A DNA stretch of 64,000 nt from Tritrichomonas musculus (GCA_039105265.1 JAPFFF010000002.1:2914001-2978000); one strand, 5' to 3'. Positions 18,948-29,529 are shown, counted from the first letter of the stretch. The notes: generated by a model from the letters alone, not told the origin. A program made the numbers and translations.

Positions 18948-21168
18948 TAAAACTGAGTTTCAAATTTAAATACCATTCAATTTTCTGTAGGCATATTAAA
19001 AATCCAAAATAAATTTTTTTTATATTGAATTTTGAGTTGCATCAAAAATAAAATATCATATACTTATAAAAATAAATATACATGTTAATAATAAAATAAT
19101 ATTAAATACATATAGATTAAATTTATTATAAAAAAATAATAAAATAAATTTAACATTTTAACTTCAAAAAAATTATTATTATAAATGATATATATATTTT
19201 TAATTTTTCAATTGAAATTATAATTGTTTTCTCACAAATCAATTCAAAAAAGAAAACATAAATATATTTCAAAAATTTGTTATTTATATTTTTTGCTATT
19301 ATTTATGCAAATATATCAAATTGTAATTGAATTTATTTATTTCAATTTTTTTGCTAATTTCTGTGATATCTCACAAATTTTGAATTACAAAATTGGCCTT
19401 TAGATAAATTAATTATAAACATACATTTCATATCGAATTTGATTTATGTTTTCGAAAACCAAGTTTAGAAAAGCTTGATTAATAAACGCGTTTCTATTTT
19501 TTGCTATAACCAGCAACATTTTACAAGATTATTATTGAAATATTAATTGTGATAACCACCAATATATACGTTTTGAAGAAATAATAATAAATATTTATCG
19601 TTTTTTTGAATGATTACAATAATATATTCCTCCAAAAGTTCGAAAGGTTTTCAAAAATTATATCTCAATCACTTTTGGATTGCCACACAAACTCAAATCA
19701 TATGATTATTAATTGCAATTAAGTTCTTATAAATATTTTTTTATACCTAAATACAAAATAATATCATTTTTTCTTAAGACTATTCATTTCCATTCAAATT
19801 TTTTTATTTTGTTTTTTATTTTGGCTTTTTGAATGTCCAAATCTCTCAAATGTGTCCACTTTTTGAACCTTCCTCTTAAAAAATCAAAAAAAATTTATTT
19901 TGGTCAAGTACCCTCAAAAAAGTGGAAAATTGAATCAATTCTGATCTGAAAAGCAACTTTTTCAGATTAAATCTAGATCGTTTATGGTTTTACACAAATA
20001 TATTATGTTTGGTCGTATAATTAGATTATCAAAAAAAAAAGATCAAGAATCACAGAGTAACATAATTACACAATAGCAATCATAAAATATATCGCCTTCT
20101 CAATTTTTTTGCCTTTCTTTCATATCTAAACGATGATGACATAATTATGCTTATAAATGAAGACTATATCAGAAGCAAACTCAATATTATATTCGAGTAA
20201 TTAATTTTTTTATCCTCAAGGATACTTATATCGCTTATTTAAAAGGTACGGAGCAATGGTAGTGTGTCAGAATCAAAATTATCCATCAATCATAAAAACT
20301 CAAAAAAAGTTTCAAAATTAAGCTTAATTGTCGTATGCAGACATAAAGCAAGATTGATGTATGGCTTCAAATCAGAGATATACCATTAATTTACTAAAAA
20401 TAATCTTTTTACTAATTTTTATCGTTTTTTAATTCAATTTTCACTTTTTGAGGGTATCTGACCAAAATAAATTTTTTTTGATTTTTAAGAGGAAGAAGTT
20501 CAAAAAGTGGACCATTTGAGAGATTTTTTTTTTAATTCATGCCAAAACTTTAACATTTATTGGAAAATTTTTATTATAATACCTTGGTATGCTTAGTAAA
20601 CAATGAAGTTCTAATTATTTCGTTTTGTATTGAAAATATTCTTATTACGATATTATTAATATTATTAAAGGGATAATTAAGAGATTTGTAAACATCAAAT
20701 TATAAATATAAAATTAAAAATATAATAAGATTAATTTTATGTTTTATTATTTCAAAGATATAACAATATTTTTATTTACATGTAACCATCAGAAAAAATA
20801 TTTCGATAACTAAGATATGATCGTTGATCTCAAAATTTCTATGAAAATTTATTCAAAATTGAGAGGGCCAATGTCTATTTGTTAGTTACCTTATTTTAAT
20901 AACTTTTTCATAGAATTATTTTTGTTCAATTGAAAATTTGAATGTATAAATGACTATTATAAGGATTATTAAATAGAGTATGGGGTTTTTCAAAGACTCT
21001 TGAATGATTTTTAGCATTTCAAAAATAAAAATTCAAATATTCAAATATTCAAACTCATGACGATAATCAACTGAAAAAAAAATGAATAATAATTCATAAC
21101 TTTTTCAATAAATTTATTTCAGCAACCGTTTTTTCATTTTATATAGTCCACAAAGATAATATTTACTG
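18948..21168. other. 2.2-kb gene-free region containing one TIR element
   Basis: No coding sequence is supported. The sequence is very AT-rich with long A and T runs. Its only organised structure is the inverted-repeat element at 19839-20526, described separately. The flanks 18948-19838 and 20527-21168 show nothing else recognisable. Confidence 0.6.
19839..20526. mobile_element. MITE-like element with ~95-bp terminal inverted repeats
   Basis: The left end at 19839-19935 and the right end at 20432-20526 are inverted copies of each other with a few mismatches and 1-2-base gaps. Both start AAATCTCTCAAATG when read inward and contain TCCACTTTTTGAAC, then a TCCTCTTAAAAA block, then TTTATTTTGGTCA and ACCCTCAAAAA. 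The total is 688 bp with no coding capacity, so it would be non-autonomous. I could not find a convincing target duplication at the borders, and the superfamily is therefore left open. Confidence 0.75.
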
Positions 21169-22107
21169 ATGATATTAGGCTTACTATTTTTTATAGTAGC
21201 ATTGGTTGCAGTTGTACTTTTAACAATCAACCTCTGGTTACCATCTGTTATTAAAATGTTTGTTGAGAAAAAGTCCAATTTCCCAACCAATATTCAGAAA
21301 TCAAATATCTCTCTTAAAAATGGCGTCGTTGATTTTGATGGAATTAACCTCAAAAATCCAAAAGGAAAATATGAAAGAGAAAACTTCATTACTTTAAAGA
21401 AATTAACAGCAGGCGTTGAATACAATACTCTTACATCAAAACAAATTGTTATTCCAGAGATCACAATAGATATTGATGACCTCACATTAGAACAGAATAA
21501 AGATGGGAAAATTAATGCAATGGAATTAGTCAATGCTTTTACAGGCGAGGAATCTGAAGAAGAAAAGAAGAAGAAAGAAGAGGAAGAAAAGAAAGAAGAA
21601 GAAGAAAAGAAAGAAGAAGAAAAGAAAGAAGAATCTAAATCTTTCATTATTCGTAAGTTGAACATTCGTTTGGGAACAATTGAATTATATGGATTTTCTG
21701 AAGAAAATGCACAACACGTATTTGATCTCAATAAATCGTTTAACTTTGAAAATGTTAGTCTAGAAAACAAAAAAGAGATTATTGCTCAAATATTGAATGA
21801 TCCTGATATTCAAAACTGTGGTGCTTCTGTTGCTATGGAAGCTGCATTAGGAGTTGGCAAAAAATATGTTAGTGATGCCGTTAAGAAATACTCTGAGCAA
21901 GGTAAGAAATACGTCAATGATGCTGCTGATAAACTAAAAGAATATATTCCGGAAGAAACAGTAAATTCAATCAAAGAATCCCTTCCAGATGATATTAAGA
22001 AAGTAATTCCAGATAACTTGGATGATGCTGCAAATAAGATAAAACAAGCAATTCCTGATGACGTCAAAAAGAGAATCCCAAGTTCTTTTAAAAACCTTTT
22101 TGGTTAA
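21169..22107 (+). CDS. AsmA/DUF748-like single-pass membrane protein
   Basis: A 312-residue protein. An N-terminal transmembrane helix (residues 3-25) is followed by LWLPSVIKMFVEKKSNFPTN and strand-rich text containing VVDFDGINLKNPKG, YNTLTSKQIVIPEITID and IRKLNIRLGTIELYG. This succession is the beginning of bacterial AsmA-type proteins, where the helix anchors a long lipid-conducting beta-groove ('G.v.l.gl.l.NP.g'). A run of about 25 Lys/Glu residues (132-156) splits the domain. The last 100 residues are an amphipathic helical series of roughly 25-residue repeats around YVSDAVKKYSEQGKK and DDIKKVIPDNLDDAANKIKQ. Function may be lipid handling in an intracellular membrane; that is inference from fold similarity. 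Confidence 0.65.
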   Translation: MILGLLFFIVALVAVVLLTINLWLPSVIKMFVEKKSNFPTNIQKSNISLKNGVVDFDGINLKNPKGKYERENFITLKKLTAGVEYNTLTSKQIVIPEITIDIDDLTLEQNKDGKINAMELVNAFTGEESEEEKKKKEEEEKKEEEEKKEEEKKEESKSFIIRKLNIRLGTIELYGFSEENAQHVFDLNKSFNFENVSLENKKEIIAQILNDPDIQNCGASVAMEAALGVGKKYVSDAVKKYSEQGKKYVNDAADKLKEYIPEETVNSIKESLPDDIKKVIPDNLDDAANKIKQAIPDDVKKRIPSSFKNLFG

Positions 22108-22367
22108 ATTAGTTAATTTATAGTCCGTGACTACTCTAAACAATAATATGATAAGTTAAACAAAAATTTTATTTAGCTCTAAATGTTTTCTATTAATGAA
22201 TTTCATTATATAAAATACAAAAATGGGTAATTTTTGATTTACCCTAAGAGAAGTTCTCTTGGCTTTTTGAAGAAATGCTTTTTAAATATTACAACCATTT
22301 ATTATATTATTTTTATAAATTTTAAAGACTTGTAAAATATATATATAATAGATACATTAAAAAAAAT

Positions 22368-22949
22368 TTAAGTACTTGGCATTGGCTGTCCAGGAATTGT
22401 TGGATATGCTTGATGAGTTTGTAAATTTGGCATATTTTGAATTGGTTGTCCTTGTGGAATAGCAGGCTGAGCACTCATTGCATCAAATGTCACTTCATCT
22501 TCGAGATTTGATAGCAAATCATCTGCATTTGCTTGCAAATCCATATCTCCATCTCCTTGCGTTAAAAGATTATGAGCAGCTCCCATATTCTGTTTGAGTC
22601 CATCCATCTTTGTACGATTAGCAGAAAGTTGATTTAAATTTGTTTGTTTCGCGTTCTTTTGCATCTCTTTTGCTGCCTGATCCATTGTTTGTGACATTTT
22701 TGCTTGTGTTTGGGCTTGTTGCATATCACTTGCATATCCATTCAAAGCAGCAGCGTTTTGTAGAATTTGCTTGGCTTGTTGCTCGTAACGAACTGCATTT
22801 TGTGCATGCAAAGTAGCAGTTGCTCTGTTTCCTCGTTTCAAATCATTTTTTGCTAAAGTTCTTTCTTTAACACATTCTTTCAATATTTTTTTGGCTTCAT
22901 TTTGAAGTTGAAGCGCTTGCATCTTAATTTGCATTACTTGCTGATCCAT
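22368..22949 (-). CDS. ESCRT-III subunit, CHMP1/Did2-like
   Basis: A 193-residue Snf7-family protein. The basic first helices contain KMQALQLQNEAKKILKECVKE and the diagnostic HAQNAVRYEQQAKQILQNAA (compare 'yAENAIR' in CHMP1). Acidic helices follow near residues 112-150 (LLTQGDGDMDLQANADDLL). CHMP1/Did2 recruits and regulates the Vps4 ATPase during membrane scission. The C-terminal 35 residues are Pro/Gln-rich, and a typical MIM1 (leucine-rich) motif is not obvious, so Vps4 binding could be altered. Length (193) agrees with CHMP1 (about 196). A short 260-base gap, convergent, separates it from the AsmA-like gene. Confidence 0.8.
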   Translation of the reverse strand: MDQQVMQIKMQALQLQNEAKKILKECVKERTLAKNDLKRGNRATATLHAQNAVRYEQQAKQILQNAAALNGYASDMQQAQTQAKMSQTMDQAAKEMQKNAKQTNLNQLSANRTKMDGLKQNMGAAHNLLTQGDGDMDLQANADDLLSNLEDEVTFDAMSAQPAIPQGQPIQNMPNLQTHQAYPTIPGQPMPST

Positions 22950-23509
22950 TTTTTAATTAATATTTATTAAAATTTTAATTTTAACATGAAGTGGTATTTG
23001 AAAATTTTTGTCAACTTTATTTTTTATTTTCCTTCAAAATTGAAAACTTTATATTCGGATAATTGAGAAATTGAATTAATGTTTTTATAATTGACAAAAA
23101 TTCACTCAATAATCCTAGGGCATTTTTCAAGTAACGCCATTGCTTTGCCATGGATGAACTTTTTAATAATAACTGATTCGATATTTCAAAATAAAGACTC
23201 GTTTTAATCATTATGGAATACATTTTATTAGAATATCATTGCTAAATGCAATTTGAAAATCAAAATATTGATTTATTACTATACTTAAAAATGAAAAATT
23301 ATAGAAATTAGATGATTTTGTTTTTTATCAAATCAATTACAAATTCTCTTATTAATTATTTATCACTTTATATGAGATGAAAGGATCTTTAAAAACATGA
23401 AATATCAATATATAAATATAATTCTTTTGATTCTTGTTTACTATTACTCTTTGATGTTTTCTTGAAAAACAAAAAAAAAAACGCAACCAATAACAATTTT
23501 TGTATAATT
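22950..23509. other. Intergenic region, possible short ORF only
   Basis: An AT-rich gap of 560 bases. A minus-strand frame at 23017-23223 would encode 68 residues, including an amphipathic stretch WRYLKNALGLLSEFLSIIKT, but it has no recognisable family or upstream signal. I do not call it as a gene. Confidence 0.4.
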
Positions 23510-23722
23510 TTAATACGTATTCTTTTCGGAACTTTCACTTTCCGTATACGTATATTCATAGTCATAATCTTTAACTTCAATTGGACGAGGCTTTAATTCA
23601 ACTCCTTTTGATTTACGAGAAGATTTCTTGCTACTTTTCTTTTTCTTCATTTTCTTTAACTCTTTTTCTATTCTTTTATCCTCATTTGCATCAGAACCAT
23701 CTTGAGATTCATCACTCCCCAT
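23510..23722 (-). CDS. Small Lys/Ser-rich protein, hypothetical
   Basis: A 70-residue frame: an acidic N-terminus (MGSDESQDGSDANEDKR), a Lys/Ser-rich middle (KKMKKKKSSKKSSRKSKG) and a Tyr/Glu tail (DYDYEYTYTESESSEKNTY). The composition suggests a disordered nucleic-acid-binding or cytoskeletal tail. The start codon is well placed and the frame is free of stops in an otherwise stop-dense region. No family is recognised. It could be chance low-complexity DNA, so the call is tentative. Confidence 0.4.
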   Translation of the reverse strand: MGSDESQDGSDANEDKRIEKELKKMKKKKSSKKSSRKSKGVELKPRPIEVKDYDYEYTYTESESSEKNTY

Positions 23723-24362
23723 TTTTCAAAAAGACTTTCATTCAATTTTTGTATAAATTATGATCGTAAATTATCTTTGATTTTAAAAATGTAAGCCATT
23801 TGAGTGTACCCTCAAATTTATATACCTAATTTTGCGATATATTAATACAAATAAATTATCAAGGTTTATCAGGCCCATCTCAAAGTCTATGCACACAAAA
23901 AGTCAATGAAAAGATGTATTATATATATATTATTTAAGTTAATCACATATTCTATAATAAATATATATAGATTTTTTTTTCTTATCCATCATGCGTTATA
24001 CAGGAATTGCTTGAATTGCAGTCAAATAAAATTTTATGAAAAATCAGATAGAGATGAATTGAGTTCTGAAAAAACGCTCCTTCTTTTAAAAAACGACTTT
24101 CTTTTATATAATAACTCGTGTTCTCAGAAGTTTCAAATTTTGAACCATATCTCTCTCCAATTCAATAAACACTGAATATATTGAAATTAATGTGAGGCTA
24201 AGCATAGCTTAGGAAATTAGAATAACAATTATAATTGTTCACCTGCTCTATGTTATTCTAATTATAACTTCTCGAAATTTATATTTCATTATTGGATTGC
24301 CAAAATATATCCGTTAATTTCTCTTTAACGTATTTTAACGTACAATTTGATGTCATCTTTAT
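23723..24362. other. Intergenic region with AT-rich hairpin
   Basis: A gap of 640 bases before the phosphoesterase gene. At 24215-24226 and 24252-24263 AATTAGAATAAC is repeated in perfect inversion (12-bp arms, 25-base spacer), with an inner ACAATTATAATTGT palindrome. No gene is supported. Confidence 0.5.
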
Positions 24363-26063
24363 ATGAAATGCATTTTGCCAATTGAACCCATTAGTGAAGA
24401 AAAAAAATCAAAATCACCAATAGTTCCAATTGCAGATGAAGAAGTACCAAAACATAATAGCCCGAGAGATTATCCTGATTTAACTTTTAATTTATCAAAA
24501 AAAAATCAAACTAATCCTCCTTATTTTCCAAGAATCAAATTTCTTATAAATAATCATAAAGAAGATGCTGAAAAAACTGATAAATCTATAAAAAAAAAGA
24601 AAGAATCATCAAAAGAATCTCCAAATTATTCGACTCCAGCAAATCACCCCAAATTCCGATTTGGAAGTGAAAAAGCAATTGAACAAAAAGAAAAGGAAGA
24701 GCTTCTCAAAAAACCAAGAAATAAAACAGCGCCAGTAAATCGATCCAAAATCAAGCTTAGAGGTAGCAAAACAGCAGAACAAGAAGAGCCATCGGGAAAA
24801 CTAAAAAATAATTCAGCACCTGTTAATAAATCAAAAGTCAAAATCAATTCGAAAAATAAAAAAAAAGAAGAAAACTCAGTTCTAGAAGAAACAAGACAAG
24901 TAAAACCTCAAGTTACATCTAGTTGTCATGACAATCAGAGCAAGATTAAATCAGAACCATCATTAAAAAAGAAATTGTCTAAAGACAAAACGGATTTAAA
25001 GTTAAACAAAGTTGACGGCAAAGCAAAACAAGAGAAAAAAGCATCAGCAAAACAGCATCAAATTGTTGAATCAGCCGATTTTTCAGAAAAGCCAGTTAAA
25101 AAAAAAGAGGATGAATTAACAAAAAAAGCAATAGCTCAATTGAGTAGTCAATTACAATTTTACCCAATAACAACATACATTAACTTGCAACCAACATGCA
25201 TTGCAATTGGAGATATTGAGGGCAATATTAATAAACTTTACCAAATTTATCAAGTAATTAAAAGTAATCCAAAGCTTGAATTTGTCTTTATTGGGGATCT
25301 TTTTGATGATTTATCAAATAAAAGCAACTTTTATGTTCAAAATTGGCAATGCCTCTCTCTTCTTTCTGGTTTCTTTCCCCAAAACATCAAATTTACTGAT
25401 AAATCAAAACATGATAAAGATGAAATTTGTTTACCTGACGCATTTAAGGATATCAAATTTAATATTATGAATTATGATGATGTTGAAGGGCAAGTGAAAT
25501 TCATTGCAGGCAATAGTGAATGTGATGCTCTTTTGGACTTACAACAAAAATACAGAGTTAAAAGTAATAAAGGCCAAAAATATTATATTTTTGGTGATGA
25601 CGATAATAAATATCAAAAAATCCTTACTTTTGAGCAAATGTGCCTTGTTTACCGTTATTTTAAATGCTGTCACAGTCGACTTTCGTTACAAAGAAAATTC
25701 CCGAGCCAATCTAACACTTTTTCAGATACAATAGTATTTAGACATTATTTGAGATGGTTTAGGAATTCCTATCCCAGCACTTTGATAGATCAAACGTTTG
25801 GATCACCAGATAATGCAAGCCACACAATTTATATAATGGGACACGCGAAACTTTTTAACTCTGTATATATTAAAAAATATAATAAAAATACTATCTTCAT
25901 GATTGATGATAGTTACTCACAAGTTTCAAATAATTTAAGAGTTGGGATCGTATATTTTGATAATATATTTGGGTTTTCTGTCAAAGTAATTAATTTGAAT
26001 GCCTATTTTGATTTTGATGTCAAAGTACCGCAACAGATTCCATTTTTTAAAAATAAAAAATAA
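24363..26063 (+). CDS. Divergent calcineurin-like phosphoesterase with Lys-rich N-terminus
   Basis: A 566-residue protein. The first 255 residues are Lys/Ser/Glu-rich and disordered, with three copies of a roughly 30-residue repeat around NYSTPANHPKF, NKTAPVNRSKI and NNSAPVNKSKV (residues 88-160). The C-terminal 300 residues follow the order of metallophosphoesterase motifs, but each is changed: GDIEGN (283-288) for GD.HG, GDLFDD (311-316) for GD..DRG, GNSECD (383-388) for GNHE, and GHA (493-495) for the terminal GH. The first two aspartates and the Asn are kept, but His residues of motifs 1 and 3 are missing. It may be a low-activity or binding-only phosphoesterase. The stop is followed by AA, giving TAAA. 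No partner gene is near. Confidence 0.7.
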   Translation: MKCILPIEPISEEKKSKSPIVPIADEEVPKHNSPRDYPDLTFNLSKKNQTNPPYFPRIKFLINNHKEDAEKTDKSIKKKKESSKESPNYSTPANHPKFRFGSEKAIEQKEKEELLKKPRNKTAPVNRSKIKLRGSKTAEQEEPSGKLKNNSAPVNKSKVKINSKNKKKEENSVLEETRQVKPQVTSSCHDNQSKIKSEPSLKKKLSKDKTDLKLNKVDGKAKQEKKASAKQHQIVESADFSEKPVKKKEDELTKKAIAQLSSQLQFYPITTYINLQPTCIAIGDIEGNINKLYQIYQVIKSNPKLEFVFIGDLFDDLSNKSNFYVQNWQCLSLLSGFFPQNIKFTDKSKHDKDEICLPDAFKDIKFNIMNYDDVEGQVKFIAGNSECDALLDLQQKYRVKSNKGQKYYIFGDDDNKYQKILTFEQMCLVYRYFKCCHSRLSLQRKFPSQSNTFSDTIVFRHYLRWFRNSYPSTLIDQTFGSPDNASHTIYIMGHAKLFNSVYIKKYNKNTIFMIDDSYSQVSNNLRVGIVYFDNIFGFSVKVINLNAYFDFDVKVPQQIPFFKNKK

Positions 26064-26396
26064 ACAATTCTTACGAATTCCTTCTTATTATATATTTTAA
26101 AATTTGAAAGGATGAATTTTTCAATAAACTTTTTCAATAACTAAATTATAATACCATAATTCAAAGAATCTCAGACATAAAAAAAAATTCTCAAACATTT
26201 TTGAGAAAACTCACTTAAAGACTTTCAATTTTTTTTCAAAAAACTTTCAAAATTCCTACTTTTTCAATGAAAAATAAAAAGGTCACATATCATTGTCAAT
26301 TCAAATCATTGAACAAATATACTCTTAAAATAATTCTATAGATTGAATAAATTCTTTCAAATAATTAAAAGTTTTCTCAAAAAGGTCTGAGATTAA
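26064..26396. other. Intergenic region, nothing distinct
   Basis: An AT-rich gap of 333 bases with Phe/Lys-coding homopolymer patches but no open frame, RNA gene or repeat that I can support. Confidence 0.45.
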
Positions 26397-26640
26397 TTGA
26401 ATATATCTGAGATTTTTGGAATTACGGTATTGAAAAGCTTTTGGATTGGTTCAGGTGTTCAAATTATGCATGGCGTTACAATTGGCGAAAGCACAGTTAT
26501 TGGTTCAGGAAGTGTCGTTTTGAAAGACATTCCAGCAAACTGCGCTGCTATGGGAATTCCTTGCAAAGTTGTTCGTGAAATTGGTGAATAAGACAGAAAG
26601 TACTATTTCAGAGATCGTGAGATTGATGTCTTTGAATAAA
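26397..26640 (+). pseudogene. C-terminal relic of a hexapeptide-repeat O-acetyltransferase
   Basis: The 64 readable residues contain [21 protein letters not shown] and [20 protein letters not shown], the end of the left-handed beta-helix in maltose/galactoside O-acetyltransferases (NodL/LacA type), which transfer acetyl from acetyl-CoA to sugars. The upstream 120 or so residues expected of the family, with the catalytic His, are absent. After the TAA at 26589-26591 the same frame continues with DRKYYFRDREID, matching the usual family end, so the stop is probably a mutation. The gene is a 5'-truncated, stopped remnant. The family is bacterial-type, which points to an old transfer. Confidence 0.75.
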
Positions 26641-26807
26641 TATATTTATTTATTTTGGTTATATGCATCAAAAAAATTAATTCAATTGAATTTTTCAATA
26701 GGTATAATCAATAAAAAATTACATTGAATTATCAATCAATATCTTAGTCATAAACAAATAAAATTTAATTACTATTTAAAAAATAATAATAAAACCATAG
26801 AATTATT

Positions 26808-27499
26808 TCATTCAAAAGGTTTCATTGAGTGGCCAGCAGCATTAATAAAACAAAGCATTGTATAATACCCAATGTTCAAATTATCCTTGGTCAAAGGAAA
26901 ATAGAAGTTGGGAACAACCCCTTTGCCTTCCTTATTATAACTCGGAGCAGTCTCTTCCATATTGAAAAGGAGTTGAGGTACTCGGTGGATGATGTTGCTC
27001 AACTTTTTGTGAAATTGAAGAATGAAAAAAATAATTTTGGTGGCAATTACATGGCAACTCATATCCTGTGCAAACTTATATTTGTGAAATAAATACTTGC
27101 TGATGATATCTTCTAAAATTCAAGCAGCATGATTCATTTTTATGCAGTTTTGCATGTCAGACCTTTGTATAAACCTTTTTATAAAGAAATGGGAGGTAAC
27201 GTCGCCAAGAAAACTGATAAAACTCCGCTAATGATGTTTCCTAATAATATTCAGAAGAGATATCTTTTTAACTGTTGGTCGGATTTAAAACCATATATTT
27301 CAGGAATTTTAAAGCAGGTTTTTCCTTTTGATTTACAATTTAAAACATCAAGCTGCATCTGATTAAAATAAGTAATTTCTGTGGAGAGTATCTTTGCCTG
27401 AAGTAAGTCTGATATTTGTAGAACTTGCTGTTGATACTGCGGCTTCATCTGTACCCTAGGTTCTTGCTGCGGTATTTGCCATAGAATGACTTGATACAT
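26808..27499 (-). pseudogene. Possible decayed gene of unknown family
   Basis: Two minus-strand frames (27499-27251 and 27062-26808), with weaker coding-like text between them, could be one gene of about 230 codons that has lost its frame. The N-terminal part is Gln-rich (QQEPRVQMKPQYQQQVLQ) followed by KIPEIYGFKSDQQLKRYLF. The C-terminal part has YNKEGKGVVPNFYFPLTKD. I do not recognise the family. It could equally be chance open frame, as the region borders transposon-rich DNA. Confidence 0.25.
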
Positions 27500-27535
27500 T
27501 GTCTATTTAATTAAGTGACTATTGGAAGTTTATTT

Positions 27536-27569
<34 letters not shown>

Positions 27570-28141
27570 ATGCATATTCTAATAAACAAAGTTATGAAAG
27601 CAACATTTTAAAAAGCTTCTCTAAATGGACCTTTTGATGTTACTTGGACTGTCGTCGCTTGTTTGATGATGTATGGACTGCTTCCTGAACTGATGTTACT
27701 AGAACTGTTGTTGATGCTGTTTTTTGGTTGCGGTTAGACCTGATTGATTCAAGCAAGATATCATCAAGATGATTCCCTATTTAGGTGAAAAGGCAGAGTT
27801 TCAAGTTTTATTGGCGATCTTCAACATATCATAAACACTCCTTCTTTTCTGGCACTGTAGGAGACTGAATTTGAACAATATGGATAGACTACTATTTACT
27901 GATTCTGTCATATCATTATTATAATTGCTATGTAAACAAGAAGCTCATCGTTTGATTTAAGGGATAAAGAATTTGGATAAGAATACTGACAAATGATCCA
28001 TTTTATTTTCAGATAATTAATAGAATTTGTTTGAAATTCTAGTTAATTTGCTTGATCAAATACTCTCTCTTAAGATAATCATGAAATTGAGAGAATTTCT
28101 CAAAAATTGATCATAACTTTTTCAAAGGGCAAACTTTTTTC
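27500..28141. other. Intergenic region with long T/A homopolymer
   Basis: A run of 23 T followed directly by 12 A (27533-27567) forms a perfect homopolymer hairpin and may mark an assembly-fragile point. The remaining sequence shows traces of a Gln/Ser-rich minus-strand reading but no open gene. Confidence 0.45.
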
Positions 28142-29463
28142 TGCGCAGGCTGGTATCAAATTGCATATCAAAATTCTGATAGCGATCGGAAATGAAGTAA
28201 AAAATAAACCATTGAAATGATAGTTTTTGCGGTTAAAATTGAATAATCATAAAAAACTAAGCATGGAGCAGTAAAAAGAGAGTTATAGCACATTAGACTT
28301 ATGCGAAAAGACGATCAAATATAAACGACTAATTAAATCAATACGAATTGCGGATCAAACTTATACGAAAAGCAGATACAGATGACAAATAAAATTATTA
28401 AGGAAAATGAGGCAAGCCGATTACAAAAAACAGGCAGATATAAACGACCAACCAAATCAATACAAGTTACAAATCGAGGGATCTGATACGAAAAGCAGAG
28501 ATTTAAATGTAGATAAATATTCAGAAAAATCAAAGATTTAAGCAACTCAAAGGGCTTATTATTTAAACAAATAAACATTGTTATTTAAGCTAACTATAAG
28601 ATGCTTTTATAAATTTGAAACTTAAGATATTATTTGTAAATTTTTAATATAAGGTTAAAATTGCTTTCTATTAAACAAATCAAATAACAGAATTATTAAT
28701 TCTATTTTGATATTATCATTTTGTTTTTGACACATTAAATATATATCTTCATTTCTTCTTAAAGATTAATAAATTCAGAATATAAAAGGTCCTATATTTT
28801 TAAAAAGTTTCGAATTTGTGAGTTTAAATGGCTATTTGATAGATTAGTGAGTGATTAAGCAAATATAAGTAAAGGGTCAAAAAATATATATAATAAATTT
28901 TTATTAATCTAAAATTAAAGGTATGTAATCTCAGAAAAATGATTTGCTAATAATGGATTTAAAATTAAATTGAATAAGTTTTTGTCAATTTAAGCATTCG
29001 CATTGGCCCACTTCTCCTTTTACATCAGTTCAAATATTCATATCAATAATTACTTATTGCTCTAATAACTTTACCTTTGCCATCTTCATCTATTTTTCTT
29101 TTTAAAAGTATTTATACCTCCATCGCGATTGACTTCTTTCTTGTTAGTTATACATATAATTTTTTGTTTAGCAATATAATAAGATTGCATTGTATTCTGT
29201 AATTATTTCATTTGTAATCTGTAATAAAGGGATTTGTATCAATTCGTTTTGAAGTTAGCGTTGATTTGATTGATCGTCCGTATTTGTTCATCTTCGTATC
29301 AGTTTACTGCCCTATAACTCTCTGTTTACTTCTTCTTTCTTAGTTTTTATTGATTATTCAATTTTAACCGCCAAAACTATCATTTCAATGGTTTATTTTT
29401 TACTTCATTTCCGATCGCTATCAGAATTTTTGATAGGGAATTTGTGATCAGCCTTTCTGCGCA
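28142..29463. mobile_element. 1.3-kb TIR element with ~200-bp inverted ends
   Basis: The left end (28142 to about 28345) and the right end (about 29258-29463) are long inverted copies. Read inward, both begin TGCGCAG, then share CTGATAGCGATCGGAAATGA, GTAAAAAATAAACCATTGAA and ATGATAGTTTT(T/G)GCGGTTA with few changes. They diverge gradually inward. The interior holds direct repeats of about 120 bp (compare 28324 and 28443, both leading to ATACGAAAAGCAGA) and no open frame of note. It looks like a non-autonomous DNA transposon; long TIRs are frequent in Mutator-like elements, but I could not define a clean target duplication, so the superfamily is not assigned. Confidence 0.8.
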
Positions 29464-29529
29464 CAACTTTAATTATGGAAGAGTATTTGATTTTTAAACC
29501 AATTAAGCATAATTAAAGTTTTAGGTTTA

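Noticed and set aside
23017-23223. 68-residue minus-strand protein
   Set aside because: It is an isolated short frame in AT-rich DNA without recognisable family, start signal or compositional support.
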